From contig NZ_MJAJ01000010.1 in assembly GCF_001746365.1 (NCBI RefSeq), positions 62,001 to 126,000 of the forward strand: a DNA stretch of 64,000 nt. The letters are read 5' to 3'. A program made the translations under genes and the position numbers. The notes under the pieces are model-generated. The model made no database searches. It was given only the letters and a program-made list of their open reading frames with translations, and had not been told where the DNA came from. Numbering within the stretch: position 1 is the stretch's first letter; every line of letters begins with the position of its first letter. This stretch comes from Streptomyces sp. LUP30 (GTDB lineage: Bacteria > Actinomycetota > Actinomycetes > Streptomycetales > Streptomycetaceae). Positions 56,911 to 64,000 of the stretch are shown here, piece by piece.

Positions 56911-57180
56911 CCTTCCTGATTACCTGATGCCGCCGGAAACCGCGCGACAGGCGTCGTCACCGAGCATGCTCAGACGAGCGGGACGACGCCTCGGCGTTCG
57001 AGCACCTGGACCGGGTGCCAGGGGGGCTCCTTCGAGGGGCGGGCGAGACCTCGGATGCGGCGCCTGGCAGGAGGCGTACGACCGGGCGGGACAGGAACCG
57101 GTCCGCCCCAGGGGTCCGACGTCGCAGGATGGCTTCGTCGCCTCACAGGTCGTCGCCGGGCGGCGGCCGACCCGGCACTC

Positions 57181-58193
57181 TCACTCGCTGTCGGGCTCCA
57201 TCGACACCACGACCTTGCCGGCCTTGGTGCGGCCCTGCTCGACGTACGCCATCGCCTCCAGCGTCCGGTCGAACGGGAAGGTCCGGTCGATGACCGGGCG
57301 GAGCTTCCCACTGTCGTAGAGAGCGGCGAGCGTGCGCAGTTGTGAGCCGTTGGCCTGCATGAACAAGAACCGGTAGCGGACGCCCAGCGACTTGGCCTGC
57401 TTGCGGACCTTGCGACTGAGGATGTTCATGATCAAGCCCATGAACGAGGGGGCGCCGAGCTGCTCGGCGAACCCGGCGTCCGGCGGACCGACGACACTGA
57501 CGGCCAGGCCGCCGGGCTTCAGCACGGTCAACGACTTCTCCAGGTTCGCTCCGCCCACGGAGTCCAGCACCAGGTCGTAGCCGGACAGCACCTTCGAGAA
57601 GTCCTCCCTGGTGTAGTCGACGACCACGTCGGCGCCGAGGTCCCTCACCAACTTCTCGGAATCCGTGCCGGCGGTCGTCGCCACGGTGGCGCCGAGGTGC
57701 TTGGCGAGTTGGATGGCCGTGGATCCGAGGCCGCCGGCACCGGCGTGGATGAGCACTTTCTGGCCCGGCTTCACCGCGGCGCGGTCGACGAGAACCTGCC
57801 AGGCGGCCAGGGCCACCAGCGGCACCGCGGCCGCCTCCTGAAGGGTGAGCGAGGCCGGTTTGGGCGCGACGTCGCCCTGGTCGATCGCGATGAACTCCGC
57901 GAAGCCTCCGATCCGCAGGTCGCGCGGACGGGCGTAGACCTCGTCGCCGACCTCGAAGCCGCGGACGGCGGAGCCGACCCGTGTCACGACCCCGCCACGT
58001 CGTGGCCGAGCACGAACGGAGCCTTGTACTTCAGGAGCTGCTTGAACTCCCCGTTGCGGACCATCTTGTCCAGCGGGTTGACACTGGTGGCGCTCACTTT
58101 GACCAGCACGTCACGGTCCCCGACGGTGGGCTCGGGCACCTCTGCGGCGCGTGCGCCGTCCTTGCCGTACTTCTCGACGACGAATGCCTTCAT
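57181..58193 (-). pseudogene. NADP-dependent quinone-oxidoreductase-like (zinc-free MDR) gene, frameshifted
   Basis: The frame from ATG 58193 (MKAFVVEKYGKDGARAAEVP) runs through FVLGHDVAG and stops at TGA 57984. The next frame resumes with VTRVGSAVRGFEVGDEVYAR and continues normally, with the nucleotide motif HAGAGGLGSTAIQLAK and SVGGANLEKSL, to 57181. Adding one G in the four-G run at about 57990-57993 restores GHDVAGVVTRVG. The full protein would be about 338 residues, the usual MDR length. Divergently placed HxlR gene (58516) may control it. Confidence 0.85.
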
Positions 58194-58206
58194 GTCAGTC
58201 AGCTTT

Positions 58207-58395
58207 CTACGTGATCTTCTTCGGGCTCGGTCCCCTTCGGACACTCGCCCCGCGCCCAGGGATGAAGGAGTGCTGCCCTTCAGGCATGGCGTGGACTTCG
58301 GAGGTGACCTTGAAGTCCGCGAGTCGGTGGCCGAGGGCGGCACCGTCGTCGGCGAGGACCTCCGCGCACTCGTGCGTCTGCCGGCTGACTGCCAT
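58207..58395 (-). pseudogene. Alpha/beta-hydrolase C-terminal remnant
   Basis: A 62-codon frame from ATG 58395, which has an AAGGAG site seven bases upstream. It reads EVLADDGAALGHRLADFKV then EVHAMPEGQHSFIPGRG. That is the end of a GDXG-type hydrolase (DDGxxLxxRL; MPxxQHSFIxGAGRV). Removing one C at about 58262 changes the end to HSFILGAGRVSEGDRAR, the expected family ending, so there is also a frameshift. The N-terminal two thirds are missing: a start region has been joined to a tail by deletion. Confidence 0.5.
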
Positions 58396-58515
58396 GGTGA
58401 CGCTCCTTGCGAGGGGTCCGCGCCCGTGTTCGGTGCGCGGCGAGGTCGGCGTGTCGGTGATGACGCTACGGGCTGAGTATGGAAAAGTAAACTCAGGTGC
58501 GGTTAGTATCACCCC

Positions 58516-59025
58516 ATGGACGCATTGAGCGAAGCACCGGCAGACACCGGCTCGGACCCCCGACTCGACCGGGACACGTCGAACTGCTCGATCGCCCGGA
58601 CCCTGGAGATCGTGGGCGAGAAGTGGACGATCCTGATCCTGCGCGAGGTCTGGTACGGCTCGTCCCGCTTCAGTGACTTCGAACGCGTCCTGGGCTGTCC
58701 CCGCAACCTCCTCGCCACCCGGCTTCGCATGCTCGTGGAGGAAGGGATCCTGGCCACCGAGACCTACAAGGAACCCGGTTCGCGCAGCCGGCCCAAATAC
58801 GTGATCACACCCAAGGGCATGGACCTGGTGCCCGCCGTGATGGGGCTCCTGCAGTGGGGCGACCGCTACCGCGCAGACCCGGAAGGACCGGCCATGCTGA
58901 CCCGACACCGCGGATGCGGCGCCCACGTCCACGCCCAGATCCGCTGCTCGGAAGGCCACCCCGTCCCGGCCGACGACCTCGAAAGCGTCCCCGGCCCCGG
59001 GTTCCGCATGAAACAGGCGCAGTGA
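58516..59025 (+). CDS. HxlR-family transcriptional regulator
   Basis: A 169-residue regulator. The winged-helix core starts SNCSIARTLEIVGEKWTILILREV, with the conserved Cys, and includes RFSDFERVLGCPRNLLATRLRMLVEEGI. The C-terminal third is Cys/His-rich (TRHRGCGAHVHAQIRCSEG). Divergent from the hydrolase remnant and quinone-oxidoreductase-like gene, its likely targets. The AT-richer promoter (58470-58510) has an imperfect GAGT...ACTC repeat. A redox or aldehyde sensor is possible. Confidence 0.92.
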   Translation: MDALSEAPADTGSDPRLDRDTSNCSIARTLEIVGEKWTILILREVWYGSSRFSDFERVLGCPRNLLATRLRMLVEEGILATETYKEPGSRSRPKYVITPKGMDLVPAVMGLLQWGDRYRADPEGPAMLTRHRGCGAHVHAQIRCSEGHPVPADDLESVPGPGFRMKQAQ

Positions 59026-59274
59026 GATCTTTTCCATGCGCCGGCGGCGCGGACAGGACCGCGTCCCGAGGGCTGTGCGCGGCGAGGTCCCCGGTGGACC
59101 AGGGGAAGGCCTGGCATCCCGCCCCGGCCGCCTCGCGCACCGTGTGAGCGTGAGGAACGGGCAGAGCACCCGGGCCGTGCAGACACCGCGGCCCAGGTGT
59201 GCGCCGCCCCCTGCATGCTGATCATGTGGGTGGCGCGGCCCGTGACAGCCCTCCCGTGCGGGACGGCCGTGTCG

Positions 59275-60336
59275 CTATCGCGCCGCCGTCTCGTCGTCGA
59301 TGTCACGGACCAGCTGGATGGCCCGGCCCAGCGTGGTGACCCGGTCATCGAGGGTCTCTCCGGCGGGATAGAAGCGGACGGTGTCGACGCCGGCATCGCG
59401 CCACACGCGCAACCGCTCGCGCACCATGTCCTCGGTTCCGATGAGTGTGGTCGCCAGCACCATCTCGTCGGTGACCAGACCGGCCGCGCCGTCCCGGTCC
59501 CCGGCCTGCCAGCGGGTCCGAATCCCGGCCGCAACGTCGGCCCAACCCTGGCGGCTGTAGGCGCTGTTGTAGTAGTTCGTGGTCGCGGAGCCCATGCCGC
59601 CCAGGCTGAAGGCCAGCTCCTTCTTGCGTCCGGCCACCATCGCACGCAGCTCGTCCTCGTCATCGACGAAGGCGACCTCGGCGCCCTGGCAGATGTCGAG
59701 GTCGGCACGCTTGCGACCGGCCGCGGCAAGCCCCGCGTCCAGGTGATCGAAGTACGCCTCCTTGGCGCCCTCGGGCACGAAACTGGTGCCCAGCCAGCCG
59801 TCGGCGATCTCCCCGGTCAACTGGAGCATCTTCGGCGAGAGGGTCGCCAGGTAGACGGGGATGTCGTGCTCGGCACGCATCGACAGGCGCATCGGCTTCG
59901 CCTCGCCGGGCAGCGGGATCTGGAACTCCCGGCCCAGGTGGGAGACCTTCTCCCCCGAGGCGGCCTGTCGCACGATCTCGACGGTCTCGCGCATGCGGGA
60001 CAGCGGACGGGCGAACGGCACGCCGTGCAGTCCTTCGATCACCTGCGGCCCGGAGGGGCCGAGCCCGAGGAGAAAACGCCCCTGGGAGATCTGCGACAGC
60101 GTGATCGCCGCACGGGCGATGGCCATGGGCGTGCGGGTGCCCAGCTGGATGATTCCTGAGCCGAGCAGCATGCGCTCGGTCGTCGCAGCGAGGTAGCCCA
60201 GCGGTGACGGCGCCTCGGAGCCCCAGGCCTCCGCGACCCAGCAGATGTCCAGACCGACCTTCTCCGCCTCCTTGACGTAGTCGACGATCTCCCGCCAGTC
60301 GCCCCCGGAAGCCTCGATCGTGGTGGACGTACGCAT
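59275..60336 (-). CDS. LLM class F420-dependent oxidoreductase
   Basis: A 353-residue luciferase-like enzyme of the F420 type. Motifs: ICWVAEAWGSEAPSPLGYLAA, LLGSGIIQLGTRTPMAIARAA, ISQGRFLLGLGPSGPQVIEGLHG and ADGWLGTSF. It would use coenzyme F420 to reduce or oxidise an unknown organic substrate. It starts with a one-base overlap (TGATG) to the SRPBCC gene, so the two are coupled. Confidence 0.9.
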   Translation of the reverse strand: MRTSTTIEASGGDWREIVDYVKEAEKVGLDICWVAEAWGSEAPSPLGYLAATTERMLLGSGIIQLGTRTPMAIARAAITLSQISQGRFLLGLGPSGPQVIEGLHGVPFARPLSRMRETVEIVRQAASGEKVSHLGREFQIPLPGEAKPMRLSMRAEHDIPVYLATLSPKMLQLTGEIADGWLGTSFVPEGAKEAYFDHLDAGLAAAGRKRADLDICQGAEVAFVDDEDELRAMVAGRKKELAFSLGGMGSATTNYYNSAYSRQGWADVAAGIRTRWQAGDRDGAAGLVTDEMVLATTLIGTEDMVRERLRVWRDAGVDTVRFYPAGETLDDRVTTLGRAIQLVRDIDDETAAR

Positions 60337-60869
60337 CAGAGGCTCGCCTTTCCCGACGTCGGAGCACTCTCGGCCAGCTTCTTGATCGATCCGAGAGTGG
60401 CGGCCATGCCGGCCTCGAACTCCCGCATCCGTACGAAGACGATCTTCTGTTCCTTCTCCGGCATGCGATCAATGGCGAAGGAGAGGCCGGAACGGGCCGG
60501 CCCCATCTGCATCCATTCACCCAGCGACGTGCCGCCGTCCTTCGGCTCCAGGGTGAACCGCCAGATCGCGGTGGGATGTTGAGGATCCTCGACCGCCCAG
60601 GTCAGCACCCTCGGCGGGTCGTACTCGACGATGTGGGAGGTGGTCTCCCACTCCCCCAACGCGTCGTGCTTGCTGCGGCCGACGAACCGGGCGCCGAGAG
60701 CAGGGCCGCTCCGGCCGTCCAGCCATTCCACCGACTGCAGCTCGGCGCTCAACCGCGGCATCAGTTCGATGTCGGCCACCAGCGTCCACACCCGGGCCGG
60801 CGGAGCGGCAATCCAGGTGCTGACCTCGACCGTCGGCTTGTCCGCGTAGCGCGCACCCGTCCACTCCAT
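60336..60869 (-). CDS. SRPBCC-family (polyketide cyclase/START-like) protein
   Basis: A 177-residue lipid- or ligand-binding-fold protein. VEVSTWIAAPPARVWTLVADIELMPR is the classic N-terminal strand/helix, followed by PRVLTWAVEDPQHPTAIWRFTLEP. It may bind the substrate of the F420 enzyme whose ATG overlaps its stop. ATG 60869 has GGAGG about ten bases upstream. Role unknown. Confidence 0.87.
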   Translation of the reverse strand: MEWTGARYADKPTVEVSTWIAAPPARVWTLVADIELMPRLSAELQSVEWLDGRSGPALGARFVGRSKHDALGEWETTSHIVEYDPPRVLTWAVEDPQHPTAIWRFTLEPKDGGTSLGEWMQMGPARSGLSFAIDRMPEKEQKIVFVRMREFEAGMAATLGSIKKLAESAPTSGKASL

Positions 60870-60983
60870 ACCCAGACGCCTCCCGTACACAGCGAGTCCC
60901 CTTCAGCATGAGGGGCCTGACCAGTAAAGTTGCGTAGATAGACTCACTTGTCAAGGACAGGCGGGGCCACCACGACCGTTGGG

Positions 60984-61493
60984 TCAGCCGGCGAACCGTT
61001 CTTGTACGTCCGGCCGTTCGGCCAGATGCGGCGGATAGCCCGGCCCCATCCGGGAACTGGTGTTGTCCGCGGTCATCGGCTCTCCGCAGGCCGCGCACAC
61101 CACCTCGGCATGACTCTCCTGCCCGCACACGTCGTGGTGCACGACCACCGGCGGTCCCGCCTCACCGGCCAGCCAGCGGTCCCCCCACCGGTTCATCACC
61201 AGCAGAACGCCGTAGAAGTCGCGCCCCTTCTCGGTGAGCACGTAGTCGTGACGAACCGGCTCCGTCTGGTAGAGCCGCTTCTCCAGCAGCCCCTCGTCCA
61301 CCAGCCGCCGCAACCGGTCCGTCAGGGTGTTTCGGGCGATCCCGAGCGACTGCTGGAACGCGTCGAAGCGCCGGATTCCGTAGAACGCCTCACGCAGCAC
61401 CAACGGCGTCCACCAGTCCCCGAGCAGGTCCATGGTCCGCGCGATCGAACAGGGCCACTGCGCAAAGGATGTCCGCCTCATGACTGCCAGCAT
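60984..61493 (-). CDS. HxlR-family transcriptional regulator
   Basis: A 169-residue regulator with the HxlR core FAQWPCSIARTMDLLGDWWTPLVLREAFYGIRRFDAFQQ and NTLTDRLRRLVDEGLLEK, and a C-terminal Cys motif set (HDVCGQ, CAACGE). ATG 61493 is the listed start; the fourth-codon ATG at 61481 gives the common MRRTSFAQWP start and is equally likely. It lies 114 bases downstream of the SRPBCC start on the same strand; that gap contains AGTAAAGTTGC, resembling AGTAAACTCAG before 58516. Confidence 0.9.
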   Translation of the reverse strand: MLAVMRRTSFAQWPCSIARTMDLLGDWWTPLVLREAFYGIRRFDAFQQSLGIARNTLTDRLRRLVDEGLLEKRLYQTEPVRHDYVLTEKGRDFYGVLLVMNRWGDRWLAGEAGPPVVVHHDVCGQESHAEVVCAACGEPMTADNTSSRMGPGYPPHLAERPDVQERFAG

Positions 61494-61633
61494 ACGTTCG
61501 TCCGGTCGTGAGACCCAGCAGGTGAGACACCGGGCGAACGCCCTGCCGGGTTCCCCGAACCCATGGTCGGCAACGACGCCCGGCAGCCTGCCGAGCGCCG
61601 GCAAGCAGGGAAGTGCCGCACAGAGGCGCTCGG

Positions 61634-62203
61634 TCAGCGCATGCCTGCCGCGTCGAGCAGGGTGGTCACCATGGGCGTGATGAGTCCCGTCAGTCTGTCG
61701 ACTCCGATTCCCGCGCGGGCGCTGGCCCCGTCGAACACCAGACTGAGCTGACGGGCCAGCAGATCGGGATCGCCCGCACCGCCCTGCTCGGCCTCGGAGC
61801 GGAAGAAGGCGGTCAGGTTCGCCTTGACCTGCCGGGCCACCCGGCTCGCGGGATGGCTCTGCTCCTTGAGTTCGATCTGCACGGCCAGATAGCGGCAGCC
61901 CCGGAACTCGGCCGCGCCCGCCTGTGATTCCATCTGCTCGAAGACGTGCAGGATCCGCTCGCGGGGCGAACGGACATCGTCCGCCGCGGGAAGAAGCGTC
62001 GCCACGTAGGCGGAGGCGCGCTCCCTCAGGCTTGCCGCCAACAGTTCGTCCTTGCTCTCGAACAGCTGGTACATGGAGCGCTTAGACACCCCCGCCGCCT
62101 TGCACAGCGCGTCGACGCCGATGCCGACACCGTCTCGGTAAGTGAGCGCGGCCGCCGCCTCCAGCAGCCGCTCTCGAGGACTTGGCTTCGCGTCGGTGGT
62201 CAT
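61634..62203 (-). CDS. TetR-family transcriptional regulator
   Basis: A 189-residue TetR repressor. The HTH reads YRDGVGIGVDALCKAAGVSKRSMYQLFESKDELL. The ligand domain shows EFRGCRYLAVQIELKEQSHPA, typical of a small-molecule-sensing branch. It lies downstream of the MFS gene on the same strand. A palindrome AAACCGATCGGTTT at 62236-62249 is 33 bases before its start, so it probably represses itself, the MFS exporter and the SDR at the window end. Confidence 0.92.
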   Translation of the reverse strand: MTTDAKPSPRERLLEAAAALTYRDGVGIGVDALCKAAGVSKRSMYQLFESKDELLAASLRERASAYVATLLPAADDVRSPRERILHVFEQMESQAGAAEFRGCRYLAVQIELKEQSHPASRVARQVKANLTAFFRSEAEQGGAGDPDLLARQLSLVFDGASARAGIGVDRLTGLITPMVTTLLDAAGMR

Positions 62204-62235
62204 ATGGCGAGATTAACTCGAATCCACCCCATTGA

Positions 62236-62249
62236 AAACCGATCGGTTT
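62236..62249. promoter_or_regulatory. TetR operator, copy 1
   Basis: Perfect 14-base palindrome AAACCGATCGGTTT upstream of the TetR gene. The same element recurs four more times, with slight variation, at the MFS and SDR promoters. Confidence 0.75.
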
Positions 62250-62304
62250 ACAACGCTTGCCGAGGGTGTTCCCACCCGCCGCCCCACCCACCGTGGATCC
62301 AGGT

Positions 62305-63624
62305 TCAGTGGGCGATCACGGGCTCGCCCTCCGACGACGCAAGAGGCGCATTCGGTATCAGGAGCGCGGAGAGGACGGCGCCGACCACGAAGAACCCGGC
62401 GCCCCAGTGATGGATGCCCGCGGTCGCGCCCTGGAACGCGGTGGCCATCACTCCGCCGAGGCCGAGACCCAGCAGGATCAGACCGGGCATGATGTCGGCG
62501 ACGTAGGCGCTGTCGAGCTCGAGCCGGGTCAGCAGGGCCATGCCGGATCCGGCGACCAGGAACCCGGCGCTGATCACGATCTTCGGGCCGACCCTGGGCA
62601 GCAGCAGCGAAGGCGCCGTGGTCGACGCGGCGACGATGCCCGCGACCATCGGCAGGAACGCCAGACCGGTCCTGATCGGCGAGTAGCCGATGCTCGCCTC
62701 CAGGTAATAGGTCAGGAACAGGAAGATCGAGAACATCCCCATGCCGATGACGAACACCGCCAGGAACGAACCACCGCGGGTCCGGTCCTGCACGAGTCGC
62801 GGCGGCAGCAGCGGATGCGCGACCCTGGACTCCAGCCGGACGAACACCGCCAGGAGCACCGCACCCACGGTCATCGAGCCGAGACTGACCGGGTCGGTCC
62901 AACTGGTGGATTCGACGTGCGCGAAGCCGTAGACGACGGCGAACAGTGCGGCGCTCACCACGAGGGCGCCGGGGATGTCGAGCTCGGGCCGCTCGGTGAC
63001 CGCGGGCTTGGCCAGCAGCAGCACCGCGCCGGTCAGCGCTACGGCCGCGAAGACGACGTTCACGTACATCACCCAGCGCCACGACGCCCATTCGGTGAGC
63101 ATGCCGCCGAGCAGCAGCCCGATCGCTCCGCCCGCGCCGGCCAGCGCGCTGAAGACGCCGAACGCCTTCGGCCTCTCGGCCGGGTCGGTGAAGGTCACGC
63201 TGAGCAGCGAGAGGGCCGCGGGGGCGAGCAGCGCGGCGAAGAGGCCCTGGGCCACACGTGCCGTGACGAGGATGTCGAAGCTGGTGGCCGCGCCGCCGAG
63301 GACGGACGCGCCCGCGAAACCGATCAGGCCGGTCACGAAGGTGGTACGTCGGCCGAACAGGTCGCCGAGCCGTCCGCCGAGCAGCAGCAGGCTGCCGAAC
63401 GCCAGGGCGTACCCCGTGATGACCCACTGCCGGCTGCCGTCGCTGAAACCGAGGTCGTGCTGCGCCGCGGGCAGCGCGATGTTCACCACGGTCGCATCGA
63501 GCGTGACCATGAGCTGCGCCGTGCCCAGTACGACCAGCACCCACCAGCGCACGGCATGTGAGCCACGGCGGCCCGGATCTGATGTCCCGGAGGCGGGCGC
63601 CCCGCGATCGAAGGTGGTACTCAC
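62305..63624 (-). CDS. MFS transporter (DHA2-like) with apparent internal deletion
   Basis: A 439-residue drug-exporter-type protein starting at GTG 63624 (AAGGGGAG upstream). The first half is complete: LDATVVNIALPAAQHDLGFS, GRLGDLFGRRTTFVTGL, RVAQGLFAALLAPAALSLL. Near the end, FQGATAGIHH runs straight into WGAGFFVVGAVLSALL, whereas DHA2 proteins have an intervening DAGVASAMVNT-type helix, about 60 residues. The frame is unbroken. The deletion removes roughly one membrane helix and may inactivate the carrier. Two operator copies lie just upstream. Confidence 0.88.
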   Translation of the reverse strand: MSTTFDRGAPASGTSDPGRRGSHAVRWWVLVVLGTAQLMVTLDATVVNIALPAAQHDLGFSDGSRQWVITGYALAFGSLLLLGGRLGDLFGRRTTFVTGLIGFAGASVLGGAATSFDILVTARVAQGLFAALLAPAALSLLSVTFTDPAERPKAFGVFSALAGAGGAIGLLLGGMLTEWASWRWVMYVNVVFAAVALTGAVLLLAKPAVTERPELDIPGALVVSAALFAVVYGFAHVESTSWTDPVSLGSMTVGAVLLAVFVRLESRVAHPLLPPRLVQDRTRGGSFLAVFVIGMGMFSIFLFLTYYLEASIGYSPIRTGLAFLPMVAGIVAASTTAPSLLLPRVGPKIVISAGFLVAGSGMALLTRLELDSAYVADIMPGLILLGLGLGGVMATAFQGATAGIHHWGAGFFVVGAVLSALLIPNAPLASSEGEPVIAH

Positions 63625-63661
63625 TTCTCCCCTTAGCCGCCGGCCATGGACCGGCCATAGG

Positions 63662-63699
63662 AAACCGATCTGTTTCACCTTAGGGAAACAGATCGGTTT
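63662..63699. promoter_or_regulatory. Paired TetR operators upstream of the MFS gene
   Basis: Two near-palindromes, AAACCGATCTGTTT (63662-63675) and AAACAGATCGGTTT (63686-63699), mirror images of each other, with 24 bases between their starts. Each carries one substitution relative to the perfect site. Confidence 0.7.
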
Positions 63700-63884
63700 C
63701 CGCGGCGCAAGCGAGCGGGCCGCTTCCGGCCCAGGGGTGACGGGACAAGCCGGGGCCCGCACAGGACGACTCCCCGGCCGGCGCGTCGACGCCGAGACCG
63801 GCCTGCGGCCACGAGAGGGGGCGGACCCGGCACTCCGACCCACCTGGCCGACGCGACCGATTCCGCGTTGGCGCTTGCGCTGGG

Positions 63885-63922
63885 AAACCGATCGGTTTAC
63901 TTTGGTTGAAACCGATCGGTTT
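63885..63922. promoter_or_regulatory. Paired TetR operators upstream of the SDR gene
   Basis: Two perfect AAACCGATCGGTTT copies (63885-63898 and 63909-63922), again 24 bases apart. The second lies about 20 bases before the SDR ATG, so bound repressor would block transcription start. Confidence 0.75.
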
Positions 63923-63942
63923 TTCATTCTGTGGAGGCAGTC

Positions 63943-64000
63943 ATGACCGCTCTGAAGGGCGCGAACATCTTCGTCACCGGCGGCAGCCGGGGCATCGGCA
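63943..64000 (+). CDS. Short-chain dehydrogenase/reductase, cut by the window edge
   Basis: Only the first 19 codons are visible, MTALKGANIFVTGGSRGIG, which hold the TGGSRGIG nucleotide motif of SDR enzymes. A GGAGG lies six bases upstream of the ATG. Two TetR-type operators immediately precede it. Confidence 0.85.
   Translation, partial: MTALKGANIFVTGGSRGIG

Noticed and set aside
56970..57311. Minus-strand frame of 113 codons between the UvrA-like and oxidoreductase genes
   Set aside because: Arg/Pro-rich, overlaps the oxidoreductase end, no ribosome site, no motif.

Overview
The window is very GC-rich, uses GTG and TTG starts freely, has strong GGAGG-type ribosome sites, and carries families typical of Streptomyces: EACC1-caspase pair, class F sortase, LysX-type lysyl-tRNA synthetase fusion, Rpf-LysM-M23 protein, PAS-GAF-PP2C-HATPase phosphatase, actinobacterial GlgA/GlgC. 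It is best read as a chromosomal stretch of a Streptomyces or close relative. I saw no rRNA, tRNA, CRISPR array, prophage or intact insertion sequence.

Left part (1-24.2 kb), mostly conserved genes. A c-di-GMP turnover gene (PAS-GGDEF-EAL) is broken by one in-frame TAG and is coupled to a methyltransferase. Then come an envelope block (repeat lipoprotein, proline-rich secreted protein, DUF4239 membrane protein, two secreted proteins flanking a class F sortase, polysaccharide deacetylase), lysX, a universal stress protein, a CapA-like protein, and an ECF sigma / unknown / zinc anti-sigma group. EACC1 and a membrane-anchored caspase form a two-gene unit resembling predicted conflict or cell-suicide systems. 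Fpg-type glycosylase, the large PP2C phosphatase and a lipase-maturation-factor-like membrane protein follow.

Middle part (24.2-42.7 kb), metabolism. A GntR/FadR regulator faces an SDR-AKR operon with palindromic operators between them. Then an amidase, a small gene of 57 codons, SDRs (one atypical, with a CxxC pair), a WS/DGAT acyltransferase, glgA-glgC, a FhuF-like Fe-S protein, a DMT transporter, an Rpf-type peptidoglycan enzyme, gnd and panD.

Right part (42.7-64 kb), accessory. A minus-strand organosulfur cluster runs from about 52.76 kb down to 42.77 kb: SAM-IV riboswitch, a leader peptide ending SALC, a C-rich/G4 repeat, an ABC importer (permease, ATPase, binding protein), a GNAT acetyltransferase, a second leader peptide ending GSLC, four intact flavin monooxygenases including SsuD, and two decayed members (a truncated LLM enzyme and an SfnB-like fragment). 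The set resembles the Bacillus ytmI-type S-alkylcysteine salvage operon, but is read out by SAM and probably cysteine. Beyond it are a cupin, a transposase scar, FKBP, a UvrA paralogue, a frameshifted quinone-oxidoreductase-like gene, a hydrolase remnant, two HxlR regulators, an F420-type LLM enzyme with an SRPBCC partner, and a TetR-MFS-SDR group linked by five copies of one palindrome.

Several genes carry single-base lesions (one TAG, two apparent one-G losses in G runs, others). They may be real decay or assembly errors; reads should be checked before function is inferred.
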